In this document: one piece after another, positions 46,725 to 57,730 of the stretch
Layout of the letters: every line of letters starts with the position of its first letter
Position numbering within the stretch: position 1 is the stretch's first letter
NCBI GenBank assembly: GCA_958510875.1
Contig: OY294068.1
Coordinates: 190,736,315 to 190,800,314, forward strand
Direction: 5' to 3'
DNA from: Endomychus coccineus
Lineage: Eukaryota > Arthropoda > Insecta > Coleoptera > Endomychidae
DNA length: 64,000 nt
Notes under the pieces: generated by a model
The model's database searches: none
What the model saw: only the letters and a program-made list of their open reading frames with translations
Told to the model about the DNA's origin: nothing
Position numbers and translations under genes: made by a program

Positions 46725-46930
46725 TTCGAAAGTTGGAGAATTAAACTCAAATTCACACAAAACTTGTAATATTTTTATTTGAAAGTAATGTTGACAAATT
46801 GTTTCACCGCACTGTGGCATTCTCAAAGCTAGGAGTTATCAAGTGAAGCTAAATCTGAGATTATGTTCATAAATATTAGATATCAGTCTTGTGGTCTGAA
46901 TTCAGAGAGGGGTGAACAATGGTTTTTGGG
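46725..46930 (-). repeat. Penelope-like 3' region copy
   Basis: Closely matches 53,090-53,270, the sequence downstream of the PLE nuclease frame: TTGGAGAAT...AACTCAAATT, GACAAATTGTTTCACC, CACTGTGGCATT and AGGAGTTATCAA blocks. It includes the hammerhead-like core TTGAGAA ... GAAACAATTTGTC on the minus strand (46,826-46,793), with one mismatch in stem II. Confidence 0.7.
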
Positions 46931-46959
46931 TATGAGCTTAAAGATCTATCCTACAAAAA

Positions 46960-47670
46960 CTCCAAAATCTCCCGAATGAAGGAGCGGGACCAGATGGGCT
47001 ACCAACGTCATTCCTCAAGAACTATGCTGAATATATCGCATTACCACTTTACATAATCTTTAAAAAATCCTTCGAAGAGGGTGTATTTCCGTCAGTATGG
47101 AAAAAAGCTCATACAATCCCGATCTCAAAATCTGGCAACAAACAACTTGTCAAAAACTATAGACCAATGTCAAAACTGTCAATCATAGCAGAAAATGTTT
47201 GTATCCATTATATTTGATAACCTGTTCTTTGACGTTAAAAACATAATTAATATTGAACAACATGGCTTCATGTAGAAACCATCAGTTGACTCAAACCTAT
47301 TCACCTTTACTGAGTATATTCTGCATTGCCTCAATAACAAACACCAAGTTGATGCCATTTATACCGACTTCAGCAAGGCTTTTGACAAGATCGATCACTC
47401 AGTTTTGCTACGGAAGCTCGCTGGAGTCGGGAAAAACATTTTTCTTACTTCACAGACTTAATTGGCGTGTTCTTTATTTTTAATTTTTTTTTTCATTTTG
47501 ATTTCATTCACTAGAGTTCTTTATTGATTCTTATATTTATCACCAAGCTTGTAACACTTTTCAGAATACGATAGATTCACTACATTGATAAATTACCATT
47601 CTGTGAATACTGTTTTTGGGTCAGTCCCGTTTGGATTCGTCCTTTAGAAATAAATAAATAAATAAATATA
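46960..47670 (+). mobile_element. LINE fragment: RT fingers, motif A and AAAT-type 3' tail
   Basis: Plus strand: GAGPDGLPTSFLKNYAEYIA, FEEGVFPSVWKKAHTIPISK, NYRPMSKLSIIAE, then after frameshifts EQHGF and IYTDFSKAFDKIDH (motif A, both Asp present). The rest of the RT is deleted and sequence continues with a 3' UTR ending in (AAAT)n at 47,648-47,668. A non-RNase H Jockey/CR1-like LINE with an internal deletion. Confidence 0.75.
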
Positions 47671-48940
47671 AAAGTTTCAAAAATGGTAGTCAACGTGGAA
47701 CGGAAATCATTAGGCAATTATTAATTCATTTAGAAATTTTTTCATGATAGATTGTGAAATCGATCTCATCTTCCGACTTCTCCCTTTACGAGCCGGTCCA
47801 ATGGGATGTTATAATTTTGTAACATAATAAGCGAGAGGATGCCACAAACTACCGAAGTTTCGGTTTATTGCCATCCAGGTATTAAAAGATGATTACTTCA
47901 ATGTAGTAATCGGTGGCTAATTTGCATAAAGGTCATAATATTCTCTCTTGCAATATATACTTGTGTAATGAAAATGTGTGCCATAGAGTGCTAGTTATGT
48001 CCGATTTTTTCTTGGGCGGTTTTCAATTTTTTATGGTATAATTAACTGGTCTAAAATATTAACTAGACTGAAGCTGGCTTTTATAGGCATAGACAACTTG
48101 ATTACACGTCAATTACCTATAATTAAACGCTACTAGTAGACTATTTCACCGCAACAGTCACGCACACACTGCGAGTTCATACAACTTGTAATTAGAAAAG
48201 TTCTATTTTAAATATTATTACATGTTAATCGCCAGTTTTTAATAATAAAAGCTTCGTCTCATGTTCTAACATGCAAGTCGATGTTGCGATTCTATTCAAA
48301 CCAATTACAATAATAAAACCAAACACTTTATAGCCTTAGGTTTCACATGATATCTTATTCTTCATGTGTCAAACACAGCGTTAATTTAGTTCGAGGAACT
48401 TCCAAGCTTGGTAGTTGAATATTCGATGGTAAAACTTCAAGTATTATCATAATTTTTAAAGTCTTATTATATCCTATTATATATAAATCCTTGGGAAATA
48501 GATCACTCTAACATATATGCTTAAAATGTTTTTCAAATCTAAAACCTTTAATACTTAAAGATTAACAAACTCATACAGTATATACAAATTAAATAGTCTA
48601 GATTGCAATGGGACTTATACAAGAATCTCTGAACAATATTTACAAAAAAAAAGTATGGCCATACCATAGATATGGAACAGCTGACAAGTGGCAAAACATC
48701 GTTCTAGCCATAAGAGTACATGGTACTGTAATCTATCATATCATGTTATTTTCAAAGGAAAATAGCAATATTTTGATACACAAAACTTCTTTAGTGCTTT
48801 GTTTTTAGTTGTGACTAGTTGTTTGGCCTTTTACTTTTATTTTATCAAATGATATTGTGTAATAACTCTTCGACGACAATAAGGTTATAATAGTGAAGTG
48901 TGTGATTAGTCTTCTTGGATACTTTTAATAAATCTAAGAT
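47671..48940. other. AT-rich spacer, nothing recognised
   Basis: No gene or known repeat; it may contain the promoter of the THAP frame, but no specific site is evident. Confidence 0.35.
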
Positions 48941-48946
48941 ATAACA

Positions 48947-49396
48947 ATGGTGAAATCGTGTTCCGCATATGGATGTACAAATTGGTATCAAAAAGGAGGA
49001 CCTAATTTTGACTGGTATTCACAAGTTTAGTAGATACTGGATAGTGGTAGTAGATACTTCATTCACAATAATGTAATTAAAACGTAGACGTTAGAAGTAC
49101 AATTTTAATCGACTATTCACAATCGAAAATAAAAACTAATAGTGTAATAATTACTGTTCATATCAGTTTTCCTCCAGATCAAAATTGAAACAAAATGGGT
49201 AATAGCAATGAAGAGAAAAAACTTCGAGCCCAACAAGAATTATCATCTTTGTAGTGAACACTTTACAGAAAATGATTTCGTGTATTCATTTGAAAAGAAA
49301 TCAGTAAAAGACCATGTAGTGCCTCCTAGTATTTTAAATTTTCCGGTGAATGTCTTTAAACGTAAGATGAAACCCAGAGAACTTAGAAATCAGTAA
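48947..49396 (+). CDS. THAP-domain protein, two-exon frame
   Basis: Exon 1 (48,947-49,024) starts MVKSCSAYGCTNWYQKGG, and exon 2 (49,178-49,396) continues IKIETKWVIAMKRKNFEPNK, NYHLCSEHFTENDF, KDHVVPPSILNFP. These are the C2CH zinc ligands (CSAYGC and CSEH), the conserved Trp and the closing VPxxxxFP of a THAP DNA-binding domain. The intron splits the domain where many THAP genes are split; the acceptor (TTTTCCTCCAG) is strong, the proposed donor (CAA|GTTTAG) weak, and both leave the frame in phase. The segment FDWYSQ replaces the usual SFHRFP. The frame stops 20 residues after the domain, so it is a stand-alone domain, a truncated gene, or the N-terminus of a P-element-like transposase. Confidence 0.65.
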
Positions 49397-49399
49397 ACA

Positions 49400-50845
49400 A
49401 TATGAATTTGTCATAATTTTCAGCTGGGTATATGTTGTTATTATTATGTATTCACTAGTGATGATGCAAACATTATTTGTTGTGAGGGCACCTCATTTAC
49501 GATCAATGAAGAACAACCTGTAAATGAAGAAAGTTGGTTGATTATATACTTAGTAGATTTATAACATTTTGATACCATCTTTTCTGTCCTATACCGCCAT
49601 ATATAATTTTTCAAATTGCGAAGCATACTATTGATAAGCAAAAAATAGTAATCAAATACTTGACTACAAGGAATCGTAGAATAAATGCAAAGGTTAAAAA
49701 AATCTGAAAAATGTAATAAAACATGTGAGGGATAGGCAGGACATTTCAGAACAATGTTTACTTTTATTCCCGAAGAATTTGTATTTTTAACGGTAACAGT
49801 ACCTAATATTATATAATAATGTTCCTCTGTTGGTAAAATTTAAGTTTAAAATTAAGGTGACCTATAATCTAATTTGTAACTATAAACATTAATGCTGTGA
49901 ACTAAAACCATGTTTATATCACTTTCATTTTATTTAGAAACTGGAATATTTTGCTAATGTTTATTATTATAACACAAAAGGTAAGCTAGCGATTTGGCAC
50001 CTGCGACTAGCCACAATACCAGAAGTTCATCACTGAATAACAGTAACTGTTCATTTGTGTAATTTCCAGTTCTTCTTCTTTATATTTAGCACCTTGAGGC
50101 ACAATCGAATTCAATCTCTGGCTCAGGAAAAATCCAGGTTTGGGTTATATGGTAGCAGAGTTAGATTAATAATTTTGATAAATGACATACTTCTTTTTTT
50201 TCGAACCACTCCAAGAAATAGCTGTATTATTTCTGTCTAATTATTTGAGCATTTTGATATTTATAGATATATTTCTTCTATAGCTTACTTAATTTTGAAT
50301 ATGTATATGTTACTTGTTTTCCATATTATAACTAAATCTTCACGACATTATGAACGATGTTGTTTTATTTCTTAGGTCATGTATGGTAATGATTCTGTAG
50401 TTGAATATATATATTAATTAATAATTGAAGCTGTTGATAACTAAATATGTCATTTAACGTGGGGTAGAGTAATTTCAGTTAATCACATAGTAAAGTTTTC
50501 CATTGATGAAATACAGAATAAGTTGCATATGGGTGCTCCATGGAAATATGACTAAATTCAAAATGAGCGATATTTAATTCTATATCTTTAACGTAATTTT
50601 GTACATAATACTATTATGTATTGTTGCTGAATCATAAAAACCGATCAAATAGGATTATAACTTGATAATTCATGAAATTCGTAAAGTGCTCAATATAAAA
50701 CAATGTAAATTATACACGTTCTTGCCACTTGTCACGTGGTCAGAATTATCTTCATCTCTATCTAATACCAGGCCGTAATAGGTCTTCTGTCTCTCTCACG
50801 TGTTGGAGTCATCGACTGAACAGAGGTTTGTATACCATGCGCTAT
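49400..50845. other. AT-rich spacer, nothing recognised
   Basis: No downstream THAP-gene exons or transposase core were recognised. Confidence 0.35.
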
Positions 50846-50849
50846 CCAT

Positions 50850-51335
50850 GTATGTATATATAATATCTATGGGCCATACCCATAAGTATAGTACAAGAAA
50901 TAAAAACTTCCAATGACCTTGCTTAACATTGCTTTGATTGTAACCATCAATTCGAATACAAAAATGTTAATATTTTAACTAAGGAAACCAATTATTATAA
51001 AAATCTATTCTGGAGATGATTCACATGAAACGTGACTCCAAGTCTGTAAATCATAGAGCGGGCATTCAATCATTAAGTCAGATTTATACTAATTTAATTA
51101 CTGGTTCGAAAGTAGATATTTTAGCATTACATTTTTGGTTCCAGTGGTATACAGACTTTGTTGAGATGCGTTCGTATATTAAGGATAAAGACACTGTGCT
51201 GATACAATTAGCTTTAAGAAATCCCGTCTTAGACATAATACGTCTTCTGATGATGGTTGTGAGACCGAAACGTACGTAAAGACGAAAATAATAAGCGTAT
51301 GTCTTAGTGTGACCTATTTCCAGAGAATCTAGATA
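50850..51335 (+). mobile_element. Hammerhead-bearing repeat copy A4, main part
   Basis: Shares with A1 and A2 the GATGATTCACATG, AAATCATAGAGC and ATTTATACTAATTTAAT blocks, the hammerhead and the following GTGACCTATTTCC. The copy is interrupted at 51,335 by a foldback; its tail CATACCTGGGTCAAGAATC resumes at 52,254. An 87-codon frame (51,016-51,279) runs through the body and ends in the ribozyme. Some residues (KRD.KS.NHRA, QS, IYTNLI) recur in translated A1/A2, but this may only reflect DNA similarity. Confidence 0.7.
51228..51307 (+). ncRNA. Hammerhead ribozyme, best-preserved copy (A4)
   Basis: Order: outer stem I CTTAGACATA (51,228-51,237), loop ATA, inner stem I CGTCTT, core CTGATGA, T, stem II GGTT-GTGA-GACC, GAA, stem III AC-GTAC-GT, A17 at 51,278, inner stem I AAGACG (51,279-51,284), a 13-nt loop, outer stem I TATGTCTTAG (51,298-51,307). 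Inner stem I pairs 6 of 6, outer stem 9 of 10, stem II 4 of 4 with one G-U. All core residues are present. Predicted cleavage follows A51,278. Type I topology with a minimal stem III, as in PLE and retrozyme hammerheads. Confidence 0.9.
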
Positions 51336-52246
51336 CAGTGCTTTCGTAAAGTACTGAATAAATTCATTTTTAGCCAAACTATTCATTTCTGAGGAATCTC
51401 CTGAAACATTCGATATTTAATCTCAATTTGAAACATTTATAAGAGAAAATTAAATATACAGGGTGATCCATGTGGAGTAATTTCGTCCGCGACAATTTTT
51501 TCGAATGGAACACCCAATGTATTATTCAAGTTATGGAATCTCAATCGAAGGCTGAATTCAAAAATATCACGCCTAGTTTGTATATAGTGCATCCATTAAA
51601 TTCAGTGCTTTTGAAAAGAAGTGGATAAATGCGTTTAAGAGTAGAGGAAAAATTTTAGGAAAGAACGCTTGAAGCCGTCGAATTTCATCTTCATGTGGGC
51701 ATTCTTTCAAATTTAATTAACATATACAGAATGGTTCGTGTAGGAGAAATGACGTCATCGGTATTTTTTGATGGCAACCCTATTTTATTTTCATGCCACT
51801 CATACTCAAGTTATCTTGGCGTATGTCCCTTTCACATTCCCTCATGGAAAATGGGGTGCCATCAAAAAATACCGATGATGTCCTTTCTCCTACACGAATC
51901 ATTCTGTATGTATTGATTAAATTTTAAAGAATGCCCAAAAATTGTTCCTTTAATTTTTTACGCATTTTATTTACTGAATTTAACGGACGCACTGTATACA
52001 AACCCTATATGTGATATTTTTGAATTCAGCTTCCCATGGAAATTCCAAAAATTAAATAATACATAGGGTGTTCCATTTGGAAAAATTGGCGCGGACGACG
52101 TTACTGAAACGTGGATCACCGTGTATATTTAATTTTCCCTTCTAAATGTGGCAAATTGAGATTAAAAATCGATCTGCTTAGGGAATTCTTCAGGAATGAA
52201 TAGTTTGGCTAAAAATGAATTTATTCAGTACTTTACGAAAGCACTA
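51336..52246. mobile_element. Foldback element of about 910 bp inserted at TA in A4
   Basis: Left end CAGTGCTTTCGTAAAGTACT and right end AGTACTTTACGAAAGCACTA are inverted, each with flanking TA. The arms pair across the element, including GAATGGTTCGTGTAGGAGAA against TTCTCCTACACGAATCATTC around the centre near 51,820. It carries no gene. It splits the tail of the hammerhead repeat A4, so it inserted later. The TA target suggests a Tc1/mariner-mobilised element. Confidence 0.85.
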
Positions 52247-52300
52247 TATAATTCATACCTGGGTCAAGAATCATTATTATTATATTAAGTACATTAGAAA
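52247..52300 (+). mobile_element. Hammerhead repeat copy A4, displaced tail
   Basis: TTCATACCTGGGTCAAGAAT matches the tail of A2 at 11,345-11,370 and is the part of A4 cut off by the foldback. Confidence 0.6.
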
Positions 52301-53089
52301 TTACATCTGCTTTCATACATTTATCCAAATATTACCTGCAAAATTACAAAAGTTGTCTAAGTTGAAAACGTTGACTAATGGTTTTTGATTATTTAATTCG
52401 AAAGAGTAAGCTTCAAAACTTAAAAATCAAAATTATTCGGATATACTGATTAGAATAGTGAAAAATTCTTGCTGCATCATATTATTCTTTTTAGTAAAAC
52501 GATTCCTCATCGTTGATGTATGTTCATATGAGTATTGATATAAAATGTGATATAAAAATTATATTCAAGAATTAAAATACGATGTGTCATCGTTCTTTAG
52601 TTAGATGCATATCTCCGGTTGCATAACATTCCTCTCGTGCCTTGATGGTTTGTGTAGGTAGTATAGCATAGTAGGTAAATGAAATTATCTTTCGCATAAC
52701 TCGATAGATCCCAGAATTATTTTTTGTGAACATTAATTCACCCTTCATGGTTGTTCAACAACTTGTAGGAGCATAACTAATAGTATGTCGGCAAATTCTT
52801 TGATTCCACATGATTTCAACCGAGCGAACATTTTCGCAAATGCATTGTTAAACAACCCTTTTGTGAAGAACACCTTAAATATTTAAATACTTGAAACTAT
52901 TGACCGTATCCCCGTCGAAACAGTATCAGGCGCCATGAAAGATAGATTTCGTAGATGGTGTAGATTTAAAACAGTACAGACGTTTCAGACGGATCATTTT
53001 TAAAAGGCTACTATTGAGAACAATTCGTTCGTGAATAAAAATAATTGTAGCAACTAAATGGAGAACAGGCAGTGCCGTATTAGATATGG
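52301..53089. other. AT-rich spacer, nothing recognised
   Basis: No gene or repeat recognised. Confidence 0.4.
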
Positions 53090-53164
53090 AACAGAAGAAG
53101 ATATACTTCGGAAGTTGGAGAATAAAACTCAAATTTTACACAAAACTTTTAACATTTAATTTAA

Positions 53165-53212
53165 AAATGCTGACAAATTGTTTCACCACACTGTGGCATT
53201 TTCAAAACCAGG
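53165..53212 (-). ncRNA. Hammerhead-like motif at a PLE 3' end (family E)
   Basis: Minus strand: TTGAAAA, T, stem II GCCAC-AGT-GTGGT, GAA, stem III AC-AATTT-GT, C17, AGC. Stem II pairs 5 of 5 with one G-U, stem III 2 bp, and the cleavage triplet would be GUC. Core positions 3 and 8 are U and A. Inner stem I pairs only 3 bp. It lies about 45 bp after the stop of the GIY-YIG frame on the same strand. Confidence 0.5.
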
Positions 53213-53254
53213 AGTTATCAACTAAAGCTAAATCTAAAAGTATGTCCTTAAATA

Positions 53255-53824
53255 TCAGGGATCAGAATGTGGTACAAATTGAGGAATGGGGGTGGATAAT
53301 GCTGGGAGTGTGTTTACAAAATTGTTAACAAGCGGTGAATTATATGTATTGATTTGATCATTTAATATTACATTATTATTGTTTTTTGAGTGTTTCAATA
53401 TTTCTGTGGATTCTAGTATATTAAGCTTATGTCCTTTTTCCTGAATATGTAGAATATCGGAATTAAGGGTGAAGTTGTGGTTATGTTCTAACAGGTGATT
53501 TGCGTAATTAGAGTCCTCTTTTTTGTAACTTCTCAAATGTTCGTTGAACCTTACGCTGAAACTGCGTCCAGTTTGTCCTATGTACAAAGCACTACAATCA
53601 TCACATCTCAGTCTGTAAACTCCAGATTTCTTTAATCCATCTTTTTTAGATTTCGAATTATTAATATACGAGCATAGATTATTTGTTGTTTTGAAGGCGA
53701 CGGTTTTATTCTGTTCTTTAAGGAATTGAGATATTTTTAGTGAATGTTTAATGAATGAAGAAGATATAAATTTCATAAAATTTATTGAATATAAATATTT
53801 AAACGATACAATATAAAGATGCAC
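53255..53824 (-). CDS. Penelope-like element GIY-YIG endonuclease region
   Basis: An open frame of 189 codons, the longest retroelement nuclease here. Residues about 20-65 are the PLE linker (SLKISQFLKEQNKTVAFKTT, NNLCSYINN); residues 70-115 hold the GIY-YIG nuclease: GVYRLRCDDCSALYIGQT with GRSFSVRFNEHLR. The family GIY appears as GVY, and YIG is intact with the downstream Arg; a C-D-D-C zinc-like pair and the ANHLLEHNHNF His-rich segment follow, then EKGHKLNILESTEILKH, where the catalytic Glu is expected. The RT that should precede it is not found upstream (higher coordinates), so the copy is 5'-truncated. A 3' region with a hammerhead-like motif runs to about 53,090. Confidence 0.8.
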   Translation of the reverse strand: MHLYIVSFKYLYSINFMKFISSSFIKHSLKISQFLKEQNKTVAFKTTNNLCSYINNSKSKKDGLKKSGVYRLRCDDCSALYIGQTGRSFSVRFNEHLRSYKKEDSNYANHLLEHNHNFTLNSDILHIQEKGHKLNILESTEILKHSKNNNNVILNDQINTYNSPLVNNFVNTLPALSTPIPQFVPHSDP

Positions 53825-56200
53825 GTAACTTTAGTGAATATTATAACAGAATGTACTGCCGTTCAATTTATTCATGTGTGTTGTTCAAGCTCAAATATGG
53901 AGGAGAAACATTAGTGACAGTAAAATATGAAATGATTCGCCAAAATAGTGGTTTTCAGTATAGGCACAATCCTCCGGTTCGGAAGATTCAAAAATCAATT
54001 GTAAATACCGAATTCAGTTCAATTATCTCGGAATAATAAAATCCAGATGCAGTCCACCCCTTTCTACATACTACGCATAAATAAGAGGAGCCTGTGCAAC
54101 AAGCATTATTGACAATAGTGGCATGTGCCAAATCTCCCTTTAGTAATCTTATGTTTAAGTTCCACCCACATTTTGTTGCAGCTGAACCCTTACCTACAAG
54201 AATGAATAGTGAATTTGTAATATATACTTTTTTATTTTCATGTATATATATTTCGTATACCGCCAGATGTAAGGAAATTTCGACGCAAATATCGAAAGAG
54301 TAAATTGGTATCAGGCAGATGTTCTGGCAGTCTGTTTTTACAAGAAAGTTTCGTACATTTCATCGCTCGATTGTATAAGGTAAATAATGGTTATATTCTA
54401 CATTATTATGAACTAGTTACGCCAAATTATAAATTTTTGAATGATAGCAGTTTTGATATTTTGAATTTTAGAATCGATTATGTTTCAAAAAACTTGTAGA
54501 TAATATACATTTCTCAGTAGATGGTGACAATATACGAGAGCAGGGCGAGACAGTTAAGCTGCTAAATGAATTTATTATTGTATTATTATTATTATTATTT
54601 TAGCGTTTAGACCTAACAAATTTTGAATGTTTGTGTTCTTTAAGACATTTCGTACTTCGTAATTTTGAAGTGGAACAAATAAATAATATAACACAAGACA
54701 AGAGACGCATTCGAAGCATACACGGATTCCAATTCCAATTCTACGGTTAATGGTAGATGATGATTTTCATCATTTCGCACACCGTTTCACGTTCTCGAGG
54801 AATGCCATAATATGTAAATTGATGATAAAAGAAAACATCTTAAATTAGCTAAATTACATTAAAGCGTGAAGTAAATCACATTGAAAATATACTTGATTAC
54901 GGTATAATTCGATGCTTTGATTTCAATATAATTTTATGCTTGCCACTGAGATGAAAGAATAATAACTGCACCATGAAGAAATTCAGAGGGTATAGTATTA
55001 TTGTCGATGAGAAAAGTTATTACTGTGGTAGGTATGTACCAAATATATATGCTTCCAATTGTTGCATTGTTTACGATTTGAGATACATGAGATCATCTCA
55101 CAATGGTTCAACAAAATGATGTTGGTTCATCCTCACATGTTTCTTACAACCAGCGGCCAAGATATGTCATAGAAAATTAATTGTGATTATCATTCTATTT
55201 GCACTCAAATTTTTGCAAGGTAAGTTTAGAGAATATAAATAGGGCAACTAACTGATTCAAAGTAACCATGTACTTTGTCTTATTGGGCCACTAGATAATT
55301 TAATAGTTTCATCTTCTTCAGCTTCATATCCTGATGAAGAAGAGCCCTATTAGTCGAGGAAATGGAGCAATAAAATAGGTCCAACCTCCGATCGTCAGCG
55401 CAGTAAATGTATCGAAATGCGGTTTTCTGTACTCGATTCAGAAGGTCATTCAGAAAGTTTGTGCCTCGTTTGTTTTTCGTGGAACTTCAATATTACATTT
55501 GTAGAGCGAAAAAATAGATTTTTCTTAGTATACACTCTCTAGGTGAGTAAAAAAAACTAATTACTCGATGGATAATGACTAAAACTGGCTCGAATCGGTC
55601 TTTCGGAGGTTTCCGTCGTCACTCAACACGATTATGATGTCCAAAAAATTCCCCGAGGTCACCTTGTACCATTCCCGGGGTTTCTGAGGGTCCTGATGCC
55701 CTGGGTTTCGATGAATTTCATTAAAAATCATATTTTAATGTTTAACTCTCATGAAATATCTGGGGTCATTCGGGGTCCTTGGGGACCTGAACAACTAGGC
55801 TGTCTTCTAGAAATTCGTTAAGTTTTCTTCATAATATCCAACAAATTCTGGCTGTCGTGGATCTTTGAGGTCGCTGATTACGATTATGCAACTAAAAAAG
55901 CTCCCCAAATTACCGACGCATTTCAATCCATCTTACTGTGCAAACGATAGGAGGTGGAATGCTTTATTTCCTAGAGTATATTAGTTTCAACAAATTCGCA
56001 AAAGCCGAAGTAATGGGTTTCCCAAAATGGGCACTACAATTCTTCTAATAACTGTCAAACCATATATGCAGTGACAATTTTATTATGTCTGTTTTTCTTG
56101 TCAATATTTGTCATTAACTCATGGAGAGACACACACGTTCGATTGTGATTGTCATATTTGCGAGCTGAACTTCGAACATGTGAACAGTACGTCAGGACAG
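53825..56200. other. Spacer with a dispersed repeat
   Basis: 55,600-55,920 contains GGGGTCC/GAGGTC-rich words related to the minus strand of 39,283-39,400. Frames of 60-70 codons near 53.9-54.5 kb are unassigned. No gene supported. Confidence 0.4.
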
Positions 56201-56209
56201 ATCAAATTT

Positions 56210-56870
56210 GTGGTTTGTAGATTACGAAGAGCTGCTGTTATGTTAATTAGCTCTTGGCTTCGCAATAGACCTGACTGATCGTCTCATGTTGGTCTTGATA
56301 CCTAGCATGGATATGGAGGACTTCATAGGGATAAGTTACACCTGACATCATCATCATATAAGGGATTGTGGATCTCCATTTCAAAATCGCTTTGCCGGAT
56401 CTTCATTAATTGCGTACTGTCCATCTCTCCCTCTCTGGCTCATTTAGATGATATAAGAACTCTTGATGAGAAAGCGGTTTAAAGTGTATCAATCATCATC
56501 TGCGAAGGTGTGGACGACACATGAGGTCACTTCCAACAGATCGTTTATATAGAGCAGAAACAAAGTTGGTGCAAGGACAGATCCCTGTGAACACCAGCGT
56601 TAACAGTCATTGTATTGGAGGAGACTCCGTCAACCACCACATGAAGTGATCTATCTGAGAGAATACTCGATAGTAAACAACAAAGTAGAGGCGGTAAACT
56701 ATATGATGGAAGTTTCTCCTCAAAAAGGCCTTGGTACCTTTGAGCTAGCAGAGACAAAAAATACATGGAGAACATTATCGTACCATGTTGAGTGGTTATT
56801 TTTGGCATGACTTGATAGATATGGATCTGAAAAACATGTTGTTGCGACAGAATAATGTCAGATGTCACAC
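56210..56870 (-). pseudogene. LINE RT fragment (Q-family)
   Basis: Minus strand: SILSDRSLHVVVDGVSSNTM, VNAGVHRD (usual NAGVPQGS), then after frameshifts FADDD-like residues in CRPHLRR context, FEMEIHNPLYDDDVRC, and VRSIAKPR (usual VRSIAKSASQKLGFLF). The same segments occur in the same order at 62,790-63,518. Heavily frameshifted. Confidence 0.6.
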
Positions 56871-56879
56871 AGCAAACAA

Positions 56880-57414
56880 AAGAATATATTAATTGAAGTA
56901 AAAGTTAGGTGAAATGATTATATTCTGTAAACATCCTCTCAACATTTCCTCTTTCTTTGTGAAAAGTCGATATCTCACATACTTTTTGTGTTATTTAAAA
57001 AAACCTGTGTAATGCTCCTAGAGCAAAACTCATTAGTGTTTGTAAATTGTTGAAAATTATTGCTTAATGTCTCCACAATATAATTTTGTAGGTAATTCTT
57101 GTTTTATTCTACGTAATTCTTACTGGTCGAAACTACATGAAAATTAGATGAACAGTTGAACCATTTCAAAAGGTAAGTATACCTTCGGTTTAAGTACAAT
57201 GGTACCAAAATTAAATTAGGTAATATGATCTTGTTCTACCAACAAAATAAAGGTAAAGTTCTTCAAATGTTGACCATCGGTCAATTTGAAGATGTTACCT
57301 ATCAAGTTCCATTATATCTGCCTTTGTATGAAAACTTTTTCTCTCTGTATAAAATTACTAGTTTCAAATATTAGATATTTCGCTAGATTTTCTAACTAAA
57401 CTATAACTTCAATA
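56880..57414. other. AT-rich spacer, nothing recognised
   Basis: No gene or repeat recognised. Confidence 0.4.
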
Positions 57415-57730
57415 TCGAAGAGCTATTATCAACGTATACAATAGTAAAGCACGTCGGTGCTAAAACTATAATAACGTTTTCAAGTTATTATCGAAAGTGC
57501 TTTGAAAACAAAGTGATTGTTCAAAAAATCGATGGTAGATTTCTGTATCGTAATTTATCATTACGTTCTAATCATTTTGTTTTTATACCACTTTTAATAA
57601 TAACATGGAACGTTATTATAGTTTCATCAAATTCTTATGTTTGATAAAGACAGTTCGGTGTTGAAACTATGGTAATATTTTCATGTTATTATCAAAAGTG
57701 GTATAAAAACCAAGTAATCGTTCTGTCATT
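57415..57730. repeat. Cluster of three PLE-terminus-like repeats in alternating orientation
   Basis: 57,415-57,520 (plus), about 57,570-57,640 (minus) and 57,640-57,725 (plus) share TTATTATC-AAAGTGG-like and GTATAAAAAC-like blocks with 41,700-41,780. The second and third form an inverted pair. Each carries, or has lost by deletion, a hammerhead-like core. Confidence 0.6.
57637..57678 (+). ncRNA. Hammerhead-like motif, U3-A8 variant (family E, best copy)
   Basis: Inner stem I ATGT (57,637-57,640), TTGATAA, A, stem II GACA-GTTCGG-TGTT (4 bp, one G-U), GAA, stem III AC-TATG-GT, A17 at 57,674, stem I ATAT (57,675-57,678; 4 bp, one G-U). Compared with the consensus core the only changes are C3 to U and G8 to A, which keep a 3-8 pair. 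Known chemistry uses the 2'-OH of residue 8, so some activity is conceivable but unproven. Confidence 0.5.

Noticed and set aside
55316..55360. CCTGATGAAGAAG near a short inverted repeat
   Set aside because: No GAAAC at suitable spacing; stems do not form a hammerhead.
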